The translations under genes were made by a program, and so were the position numbers. Positions 46,234 through 55,741 of a stretch of DNA of 64,000 nucleotides are shown here, piece by piece. The first letter of the stretch is position 1. Every line of letters starts with the position of its first letter. Location of the stretch: NCBI GenBank assembly GCA_027924585.1, contig BSBM01001024.1, positions 3,038,001-3,102,000 of the forward strand, in the 5' to 3' direction. Origin of the DNA: Larix kaempferi. Taxonomy: Eukaryota > Streptophyta > Pinopsida > Pinales > Pinaceae. The notes beneath the pieces were generated by a model, which saw only the letters and a program-made list of their open reading frames with translations, did no database searches and had not been told where the DNA came from.

Positions 46234-46991
46234 ATTTGCTTTATTGTAATTTTGAGAAAAGACAGCTGGATTTTTGTTTATTGTATAAATATGTTGTAAA
46301 AAACAACTGGAAATATCTTTTTTCTCTTTAGGCACTAGAGGACAAACTTTTGTGTCTCCCTAGGGTTAGGTTTTGAGAAGAGACAAGTTTTGTAAAATCT
46401 ATAAATATAGGAATAGAAGAGATGTAAAGGACTTTTGGCAGGTGAAAGGACAGACTTATGCTGTACGTGAACTATTTTACTGCATCAATAAAGAAAGTTT
46501 GATTTTGCGTAATGGAAGCCTGCATGGAGTTTGTTATGGGAATGGTTGAATGACTGGCCGAATTACTTCTGCATTATTCACACATTTGTTGTGAGATCGT
46601 TCTTAACCATCTGAATTACTTCTTTGCTTTGAATGCTTTCACTCGCAAAATTTCATTGTAAAATGGGTAATAGAATGTGTATCTCTATCAAATCTATCTT
46701 TGATAATCTTTATTTTCTGCTCTAAATGCTTCTATTCAATTTAACATCTATCTGTGAAGTTCTTGGTTGCATTTCCAGTTTATTAGTCATCCTTTAAATT
46801 TTCTCATTACGAGGATATATTAAATTTGCTTAAAACAGTTTTAGATTAGATTTGTTTACAGTTTGCATTTAGATTACAACACTTGCATCTCATCTTTAAA
46901 ATAAAATACATAAATGGTGGATCGAGCCGGAATTGGTGCAAAAGAAAGCAAATATTTAAATCTTACACAGTAGCCGGGCCGTTAACCGGGC

Positions 46992-47049
46992 GGATTCCCC
47001 ACACCAAATGGTGAGCGATCTAGTTGGGCTTGCTTACCGGGGAGAATCC
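46992..47049 (+). promoter_or_regulatory. Conserved 3'-terminal nested hairpin of E1
   Basis: GGATTCCCC (46992-47000) pairs with GGGGAGAATCC (47039-47049), and inside lies CACC-AAAT-GGTG (47002-47013). The structure ends 37 bases before the element end. Compared with E2, the differences fall in loops (T/C, C/T, C/A), not in the stems. Confidence 0.55.
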
Positions 47050-47114
47050 CTTGCCGATTGATGCTACGATTTTTGAGGCATCAACACAATCATATATCGA
47101 TTGTGTTACCGAGA

Positions 47115-49321
47115 TGTTGTCCATAAAAGCATCAGAATGCATAAATGCTATATATAAACATATGCAAGATTCAACTACAATAGTGTTTTTAAACACTAAT
47201 AGATAAAAATCTTCCACATCTAGTTAGTGGCCAAGGGATGAGCACTCATCCTTTGCATGGTGTAAGGCCATTTTCCCCTACAGGGAAAGACGGTGGTAAC
47301 TCCATCGCACCTATGGATAGTGGTGGGAAATGGTGGTAAGACCGAGTCATTTTCTGAGGCCTGCAAGGCTATTCAGGGCACCTACCCTTGGAGGTTGGCT
47401 AGTGAAAGATGCATAAAAGTTAAATGTTAAAGGTGTAAAAAAGATGACAAAACTAAATGCAATAAAGGATGATTTTCTAGAGTCCACTAGAAACCTTCCA
47501 AGCACTCTACCCATTTTTGAGGCAACAACATTCCCTAGTGTCTTATATCCTTCATATGTCTATGTAGTTCCCCTTTTCCCTCATGTCCAAGAGATCACAA
47601 TGTCGAGGTTATCAAGTCAATCCCTTTTATCTTAGCCTTGTTTCATCCACCTCACCCATCCTAGCAGTTTTCTTAAGTCTCTGAGTGGGAATATGTAGGG
47701 GGCTCCATGAAATACTTGATGGTTTCTCTAACACAGGTATATTATTATGTGATTAAGATGGCCATTGTTATGTATTGTATGTTTTAGTATGGTTATTAAC
47801 ATAAACTTGTAAGCATTATTCATCCAGTGTGCACGCAAGCTTATCCAAATTATTGCTCAGCCTTCAGTTTGAGTATTTTGACTTGGTCAAACCTTGTTTG
47901 ACATGGTCAACATGTTTCTCGAGGCAGTGGTTGCAGTGTTAGAGATTGTACATTTTTTCTCCAAATGTATCCAATACACCATTTCGATGCTCAGTGATTT
48001 TGTTGTTGGCCATTATAAAAAAGTTCCATGGATTATTATTATTATTATGGCCATATTTTTATTATTGGATGTGGTGTTGGTCTTTAGATCCATATTTTGA
48101 TGGATATATGGGGTCTTCTGATTCAGTTGGTGCACTCAAAACTGAATTTTGGGCAAAGGAAAAGGACTTATTGATGGTTTTAGTCTTCAACATGATGAAC
48201 CGACAGTTTTATTCATTAAAAAATGACCATGGCTTCTTCAGTAAAATTGATTTGGCTAGTGTGGGCGAGGAAATGACTTGGGGATGATTTGTTAGGATGA
48301 GATGAGGCTCTACATGCATGTTTCATCTGTTATATTCATTTGAGGAGGAATTCACATCTTTTTACCTTGGTCCTAGGGAGGACGTCTTCCTTGGGGGTGC
48401 ACTTGGTGTTGGTCAGGTGATGTATATCCATGTTATATCATTGTATCTTTGTAAAAGGGGACTCCTAGGGCGATTTAAGCCCCTATTGACCCCCTTATCA
48501 TGTTGCCACATGTTATATTTTTACATTATGTTGTATTTTACTTTCCTAAGGCGTTATTGGGAAAAAGTGTGCCCCCTTGTGACTTAGTCATTGTGATCCA
48601 TGTATTGTAAAATTAAAAAGATCTCCACCATTGATGATCTCCATTGTATATTTAATCTCAACCACTCATTCAAAAAGTGGTTAGGGTTCTGGTCTCTCTC
48701 GGATCTATTTAAGAGAGAGGACCCCCTCATTGTAAAAGGGACTTTTGGATATGTATTTTTGGCAATAAAAGGAAATTTTTGGGGAAATCTTGTGTATTTG
48801 TTGAGGATCGTTCTTATGGTTGATTGTTGATCTAATTTCCTAAAACGTTCAAGCTATATGATGATGATTCCATGTTATATTTTTTAGAGACAGTGTGTGA
48901 CTACAGGAGTGCAACTTCTCTTTGGGCGATTTTGAGAGGAAACTCCAGATCTCTTTATTGAATGAGTTTAATAATCAGGGAGTTATTTTCTTTGTGTCTT
49001 TGATCACTGTTAAATGCTCTTTGATTCATCTTGCATCATTTATCTTCTCTCATTGTGGATCAAATATCATTCATAGTTTGTGTTTGTAGGAGAGAGGACG
49101 CATTAGTTCAACTTGGGAAAATCGTTTTCACCCTTGAACTCTTCATTTTGGCTGGAAATTGACACGAAGGGGTTAGAACATCATTGCACTTGGAATCTGC
49201 AAGACATTTAGATAATTTCTCATTCATTTTCTTTTATTTCAATCTCTATTCAATTAATCACTCTTTAAAATTGACTTCAAAACCCTTATTAAACATTTAT
49301 AAAAATTCGTTGGTTCACACA
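47115..49321 (+). repeat. LTR, W family, copy 3 (complete, 2,207 bp)
   Basis: Starts TGTTGTCC and ends TTCACACA, followed at once by ACTTGGTATTAAGG, which resembles the initiator-Met tRNA primer site (TTGGTATCAGAGC). It contains the TTGAC cluster (47878-47912), the hairpin AACCACT/AGTGGTT (48660-48682) and TATTTAAG (about 48707). It is therefore the 5' LTR of the sequence that follows. ORFs within are chance. Confidence 0.7.
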
Positions 49322-50273
49322 ACTTGGTATTAAGGAAAATCCTTTCTAGGTTATTCCATTTCCCCCGAAATATATGAGGGTTCTCCAATATGTCATCATT
49401 AGGGGACTCCATCATCCCAATCCAAAAGGCACTCATCTTTAGGCAATTCACCTTCCTAGGTTTGCCCATATTTTTGTAGTTTTGTCATCCGATTTTGCTT
49501 GTGAGCCTATACATTGTCATATCCTATCCCAAGCTATCTCATTCAAGTGTTAGAAAGACCTAATTCAACATCAACCCACCATTCTGGATATTCCACTAAG
49601 ATTCACCTTTAATCCCCCTAGGGTAGTGGCATTGACCATTGAACCTAACACTTAGATCCTATATCCTTCCTTAAAAATTTAAGTCACTAAATTAAACATA
49701 CCGATTTATTCGTTTCATAGCTTTAATCCTCCCAACTCGAGCATTATCCATCTAGTGGCTTTATCCCTCAAATATAGGGTCTCATCAGCTACTCACCTTA
49801 TGTATTCTATTTGCATAGTTTGATATGGTGATTTAGCTTTAGATCTATCCTTTTAGGTTAGATCAAGGTCTCCCCTTTCGTCACTTGGATTTCAGTTGCA
49901 TAAAGCAAAGAGAGTCTTGATCGACATGACAACCAATCCATCCGGGGATCGAGATTCTATTAGGTCACCTCTTTGGTTGCTTGGATCCTCTATCATCCTG
50001 AATATGATTCACCATAAAGAGGAAACTACAAGTTAAGTGATAACAATTGGAAAGCGTATTGGAAGGGATATGTGATGACATGATATAGAACTTGCTTTGG
50101 TGAAGGGTTTCTTTCTCATTTTTTCATCTTGGAAAAGATATGGTTCTTGTACATGGATCTCTCTTATGATGGTTATGCATCTCATGGACTAGGTTCCATC
50201 TTGTTGTCTTGAAAATCATAAAAAAACTTGTACATCCTCTAGTGCTGATCTCTTGGAATACTTGATGGTTATA

Positions 50274-50490
50274 TTGGCATAGATCTCGGTATTTATCTTG
50301 GCATATTTTATGATGATGTTGGCATAGATCTTGGTGATTATATTTTTATTTGTTGGTATAGATCATGGTGATTATCTAGGCATAGTGCATGATGATATTG
50401 ACATATATCTTGACGATTATCTGGGCATATTGTATGATGGTCTTGGCATAGATCATAGTGGCTATTTTGGTATAGTCCATAGTTATGTTT
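50274..50490. repeat. Degenerate minisatellite, about 45-bp unit
   Basis: Recurring TTGGCATAGATC..GGTGATTATCT..GGCATA.T..ATGATG units, about five copies, with many substitutions. Confidence 0.75.
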
Positions 50491-51024
50491 TGCATATGGT
50501 CATCTTTTGGAGTGTTCAATGTTTTGAAAATGTCTATGATGTAAAAGTTGAGAATGAAAATGAAATCGATCGATGATTGTTTCTGGGTATAAATTTGAGG
50601 CATGTATAGGTTGATATAGTGTGACAAATATCAAGACAATGTGACAATGATTGTGGCATTGTGACATTAATAGTGGCATTATGTAAGATATAATGATTGT
50701 GGCATTAAGATATAGATACAATGATTGTGATAGGGACAATGATACAAGTACAGAGATAGAGATACAAGTACAGGTTAATAGAGGCAAAGATTAAGGTTGT
50801 AGATACAATGATTGAGGTATTGTGACATATATAGTGATTATGACAGGTTGTCAAAGGAAATGATACAGTGGTACAAGTTGACTGAGGAAGTCACATTGGT
50901 ACATATTTATAGAGACAATGATACAAGCATAGTTTTTTATAGTGATACATTGACAGTGGCAGATTGATCTTCTTATTCATATCGAGGCAACATGAAGGGG
51001 CAAGGACAGGTTGTATCATGTGAT

Positions 51025-51181
51025 ATCAGGGGGTTGGAGTCTTCTTCCAGTCAGTGCTGGTAAATCAGGGAGTTGGAGCTTCCTTCAAGTTGGTACCTAT
51101 AAATCAGGGGGTTGGAGACTCCTTCTAGTTGGTTCTAGAAAATCAGGGAGTTTGTGCTTCCTTCCAATTGGTGTTGGTAAA
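51025..51181. repeat. Minisatellite, 39-bp unit, 4 copies
   Basis: Units start ATCAGGGGGTTGGAG or ATCAGGGAGTTGGAG at 51025, 51064, 51103 and 51142. Spacing is exactly 39 each time. Confidence 0.9.
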
Positions 51182-51400
51182 TAAATTAAATGCAATATTG
51201 AATATATAAGGAAAGCATTATGTGGTTTTTCTCCCATTTGGGTTACCACGTTAAATCTCTTCTGCACTGTGTATGGTTTATGTGACGATTAATGACATTA
51301 TTAATGGATAATGTTTACATGATATAATTAATTTTTGAAATGATCAAAAGTGCTCATCTAATTCACCCCTCCTCTCAGTATTTCCAACAGTATGAACAGG

Positions 51401-52830
51401 AAAATTTTTGAAAAAGGAGCCAAACGTGGCCTGCTGGACTTCTGAACACTTGATGCTGAATGACAGAATTGTTCAAGAATACAGCTTCTCATTAAATAAA
51501 TCCAAATAAGTACAACCCATGTAGTAACAAGCCCCAAGGAGAGGGGTAGCTTGGGGATAATTGGCTTGTTTCAACAACTTAATCCTTGTGTGTAAATTAG
51601 GTAATTTGGGTTGTGAAGGACACACATAAAACCAACAAGCAATACACAATTTCCTCTTGCAAGGAGCCCCACTGGGAAAAAAGAATTGAAGGAATTTCAA
51701 TTTCAAGAATTTATTGCTAACATGGACCAAGGTCAAAATTCGAGGCACTTTTGTTGACTAAAATATTTGGAAGGCCTAGGATGTTGTTAAACACCACCTT
51801 ATTGGAAGGGGGATTTCTATGAATAAAAATGTATTTTGATTGTCATTTCATATGGTATTATATCCATATCCAATATGAGGAAAAATATTTGGTATAAGCA
51901 ATACATTCTCATCCCAACAGTTATTAATAAAATGTATCATTAAGGTGGGTGATCTCTTTGAAAATCACGCTCATACTTGAAATCCAAAGCTTTTGAAAAA
52001 TGATTTTTTATAAAGAATGCTATAAAAATATCCTCTTGAATGGGTTAAGGTGTTGATGGAAGATGGCATATTTCTAAAACTAGGTTTATCGACCACAAGG
52101 TTCAAGAAGTATAAGCCTCCTAGTGGGTGTTGATGGCTCATTGCTAGGCCAATTCTTGATGGTAATTTAAACAATCTCTGGAGGGTGACTTCCAAATAAT
52201 TTACCTAGTTGTATATTTTTCATGGAATTTGGAAAGATTTCATTGATTCCCCCAAAAAAGGAATTTTGCTTGGTCTTTTCTGTTGGGAAACCTTCCTCTT
52301 GGCCATCCCCTTGAGTATCTTAGAGTTTCCAAACCCAAATTCCCTTTCGATCACAACGATGAAACAATTTAGCATTTTTTCTAGTTATGTCCTTATTCTA
52401 AGTCAACATGGATTTGGAAATAAACCTATGTATTTGTTTCTATTCATGTGTTTAACCTGGATTCCTTGTCTCCTTGGTGATAAGATCCCATGGGAAGTAG
52501 AGTTCCATGCAACATAGAAGCTTGTTAAAATAGAACTTTTGTTTCTAAACCAAACAAAACAAATTGAATGTGTTTTTAAAATGCTCTATTTAATAAGTTC
52601 ATATGTTATGATGGAGACCTAATTTATGTCGACCTTCACTTGCAAATCTAGGTGCAAGATGGGACGGTATTGGGCCTTGAGTTGGTTCATCTCATGATAT
52701 TTATAGAGTACTGGTGGTTGGTTCCTTACATTATGACTCGAGTCCTAGAAATTCACTCGCCTCCTAGTTCAACACACTCACATTAGTCTAGCAACAAGCC
52801 TTGTGAGAGAGAAACCCACTGTTATGCAAC
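51401..52830. other. Stretch without assignable genes
   Basis: No domain-bearing frame on either strand. Some text (51480-52500) reads like decayed coding sequence of a retroelement, but no motif supports a call. Confidence 0.4.
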
Positions 52831-53146
52831 CAAGTCCCTGATATAGCATAAAAATAGCATAAATAGAGGTGAAGAAAGTAATCCACGCCTTAATAATGAA
52901 GAACTGAGATGAATAACAATCCTCTTCGAGGGAGGAACCTCCTTACACAATGTACTAAGTACATAAGACAAGACAAGATACAATTATGACTAAAATAAAA
53001 AGGCCTCCTTCCTATATATATGAGACAAAGGGGTACAATAAAAACTAATAGACCCAAGCCGACATCAATAATATGTAATGCACCATAATAAATGGAGTAA
53101 TGTGCCACTACATAGGGGGTGATGTGCCAATATTTAGGGATTAACA
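52830..53146 (-). repeat. 3' LTR of minus-strand chromovirus
   Basis: On the minus strand it starts TGTTAATCCC at 53146, immediately after the purine tract CAAAAGGGGAGGGGAA. It shares scattered blocks with 63659-64000 (AGGGA.GGAA..CTCC, CACCATAATAAATGG-like). The far end near 52830 is uncertain. Confidence 0.55.
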
Positions 53147-53202
53147 TTCCCCTCCCCTTTTGAAAAGTGTTGTCCTCAACGCTTGATTAATTGTGGGTGC
53201 TT

Positions 53203-54120
53203 CTATATGAAGGACTCATCTTCCCATGTCGAATATTCCACTGGTAGGTTCTTCCATTTGATGAGGTACTTAGTAATAACCCGATTTCGTAGCTGTTTGG
53301 TCCTTGTTTCAATGATTTGTTCAGGTTCCAATATGACTCTTCCTTCTTCATCAATCTCGAGCAATATTGTTTGAATTGGGATCTTGTATCCTATTACCTT
53401 CTTTAGGCAAGAAACATGGAAATTTGGATGCACTCTTGAAGATGAAGGGAGCTCAATTTGTAATCCATACTACCAATCTTCTACAACACTTTATAAGGAC
53501 CATAATACTTGGGCGCTAATTTATTGTCCTTATTTAGTTGCTTGAGGGAAATTTGATTATAAGGTTGTAGCCTCAAAAATACCCAATCTCCTTCTTCAAA
53601 ACTCCTTTGACTGCGATGTTGATCATCTTGTTGTTTCATCTTGTTTTGTGACATAGCTAGGTTGTCCTTAAGTATCTAGAGAACTTCTTGCTGGTGCTCC
53701 ATGTGATCTTCCACAACTTGAAATTTATTTTTCCCTTTAAGAGAGATTTGATATATGGAGGATGGTATCCATAAAGTGACATAAATGGAGACATTTTTGA
53801 TGATGTATGGAAGGAAGTATTGTACCTCCATTCTTCCAAAGATAACCATTTCACCCACTGTGTTTGTCTATCAGATGCGAAGCAAAGAACATAGCCTTCC
53901 AAACATTTGTTCACTATCTCAGTTTTCCCATCGGATTGAGGATGATAAGATGAACTGTGAGCCAATTGGGTGCCCAAACAAGAAAATAATTCAGTCCAAA
54001 AGTTTCTAGTGAAAATTGGATCTCTATCGCTTACAATAATATTCGAATTTCCATGTAATTTATGAGTTGTGTCTAGAAAATCCGTGGCTACTGTACTTGC
54101 ATTAAAAGGGTGAGAGAGTG
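53203..54120 (-). pseudogene. Chromovirus integrase core (second part) and chromodomain
   Basis: Continues the integrase split by E2: SHPFNASTVATDFLDTTHK, then the second catalytic Asp in IIVSDRDPIFT and the SSYHPQSDGKTEIVNKCLEG stretch with the catalytic Glu (about 53930-53960), then a GPYKV-like module near 53500. A chromodomain follows, TKYLIKWKNLPVEYSTWED (53270-53215). Stops and frameshifts occur between 53657 and 53433. With E2 and one GAGTG copy removed, the codons at 59700 and 54115 join in frame (..FCAL|SHPF..). Confidence 0.85.
54116..54120 (+). repeat. Left target-site duplication of E2 (GAGTG)
   Basis: Five bases identical to 59700-59704. They flank E2, and deleting one copy restores the integrase reading frame. 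Confidence 0.9.
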
Positions 54121-54299
54121 TGTTGTTGGTACAACCCCCCCCCCCTTTTATTTTTTGAAAAATATTGGGGCCCCTCCTCTTTTTTGAGTATGTTTGCCTT
54201 AAAAAGTTTTGCAACATCTTGGCATCCAGTGACTTAGTTTGTTTTGATCTTAATTTGCCTTAGAATTTTTAAGTTTCGTCTTTTTTCCCAAGTAAAACT

Positions 54300-54770
54300 C
54301 GGTCTTTCGGCCCGCAACGGTGGAAGCTCTGAGCTAATTTCGCCGCAATAGCGGAAGAGTTATCCCAAGTCTTCCGAAACAACGAAAGAGAAGGCCAAGT
54401 CAAATCGCAACGGAAAAGTTATCACAAAGTCTCCGAAAAAGCAAAACGTTTACTCAAACGATCTCGTGGCGGAACAAACTCGGCAAATCCTTCCACTACG
54501 GCAGAAGCTTTCATCTAACCATTCCACAAATGCCAAAAACGCATCAACAAGTTCTTCGGAGAGACTCGTCTTTATCTTCCGCCTCGCAAACTTTGGCATA
54601 TTTTAGGAAGAACTTGGCCAACTTTCCCGCGAAAGAGGAAACGTTCGCTTAAGTCCACCGTGATACATGACTTATTCGCGGAAGCTTTCACACAACTTCC
54701 TCGCAATAGCGAACCATTTTTAGCTTTTCTTCCCAGGTAGGTCGGAAGCGTTAGCATAACCCTCCCACAT
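54300..54770. repeat. GC-rich degenerate array upstream of E2 gene, about 30-bp period
   Basis: Around 14 loose copies of a unit like CGCAATAGCGGAAG followed by TT-rich text and TCCG/TTCCG (for example at 54315, 54343, 54400, 54470, 54675, 54700). Copies are strongly diverged. It lies 110-580 bp before the TATA box, so it could be a promoter region. Confidence 0.55.
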
Positions 54771-54883
54771 TTGACGGTCGCATTTATTGAAAAGGTTTTG
54801 ACGTGACCCGACCGTACGCAGGCTTAAAACCCGTTTAATGGCATGCAACCACCAAATTAATGGCCCACACGTACCAATTCAAA

Positions 54884-54890
54884 TATATAG
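54884..54890 (+). promoter_or_regulatory. TATA box of E2 gene
   Basis: TATATAG within AAATATATAGGGG, about 150 bp before a consensus splice donor (CCAA|GTAAGT at 55040/55041). The probable leader intron is 55041-55637 (acceptor TTTGCAG|GAG). The TATA-donor distance matches that of E1 (about 130 bp). Confidence 0.55.
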
Positions 54891-55741
54891 GGGTGAAACC
54901 CCATTGGCATTTCATTTGTTTTCATCACCCAAAGGATTTTTTTCCGTTCCATTCGAACAACCAAGTGCGTCCATCATCGTCTGAAGGCATAGATTCACAG
55001 ACTACTCGACAATCGTCGGTGCCACGCCTTTCAATTCCAAGTAAGTACATTCACCGGCTCTGTAGGATGTATGTGCCTACTTAAAATGATATTTCGTCGC
55101 TTCATTTTTTGTTCTTTTCTAAACCATGACATTTTCCCGGAACAAATTGTCGACCCTTCGTGCACCTGAAGCAGAGTATCATGCTGCCTAGTCTCACCTT
55201 CTTAATCACGGTCATGTCTAGGTCTATTTTTCTACGCAAGGCCGTCCCGTTACTGCGGTAGCTCTTTTTTCTGTCATTAGAACGGAGCTTGTTCTTCATG
55301 GTCCCGGACGACAGTTTTCCCCCCAACCTAAAAGACGTTTGTTAAGCAACCCTAAGCATAGACGTAAAGGGTCTCGAGACTCTCGCACTTTAAAACGATG
55401 CACATACCCGTCACCTGCTAGACCTTTCCTGCCCTTTCTCATGGACGTCTCTGCTATTGCAAAATTTACACCTTCCGCGCTTGCGCACCAGTAAATGTTG
55501 GTTTCCAAGGACTTAAGTACCTAGACCAGCCTTTACCCGTCTGCTGCCATAATCCCTAATCACCACAACAACCGTAAAAGTAACTTAATTAGTGGTCTCA
55601 CAAGTTTTAAATTGATATATGAAGGGAACATTTGCAGGAGTTTTGGTTGAAATAAAGAGATTATCTAACAGACATTAGTTGGATTATCAACATCATGACA
55701 TGCATGCTTATTCACATTAATTGTTGAACATGATTCCCATA

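Larger units (their letters stand above)
43044..47086 (+). mobile_element. Element E1: mobile unknown gene, relative of E2
   Basis: The right end (..GAGGCATCAACA at 47086) and the last about 100 bp match the right end of E2 closely. The two share the same layout: GC-rich upstream repeats, TATA box, leader intron, one long gene, then an 850-bp 3' part with a TATA-like box and AATAAAG. The left border is a guess, at a TGTTGCATTG where W-LTR text ends; the five bases there (TAATT) do not match those after the right end (CAATC), so it may be truncated or rearranged. No RT, integrase or transposase motifs were seen. Confidence 0.55.
49322..51400 (+). other. Internal region of W-family element, non-coding
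   Basis: Begins with the decayed Met-tRNA primer site (TTGGTATTAAGG at 49324-49335). No gag or pol motifs follow. The first 700 bp parallel 2830-4244. From 50270 on it turns into minisatellites and degenerate GTGACA/GATACAAGTACA repetition (50600-50960). It could be a large non-autonomous (LARD-like) element. A Copia-LTR-like phrase (TTTTTCTCCCATTTGGGTTACC) near 51220 hints at one more fragment. Confidence 0.5.

Noticed and set aside
50274-51181. CRISPR array
   Set aside because: Units are contiguous tandem repeats without unique spacers, in a plant-type sequence.
51172-51389. Possible 218-bp solo LTR (TGTTGG..CCAACA)
   Set aside because: Flanking five bases differ (ATTGG and GTATG) and the left end overlaps the 39-bp array; evidence too weak.
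54530-54547. GCATCAACA as the end of a 5' LTR of E2
   Set aside because: Upstream sequence bears no resemblance to 59275-59699, so the match of 9 bases is chance.
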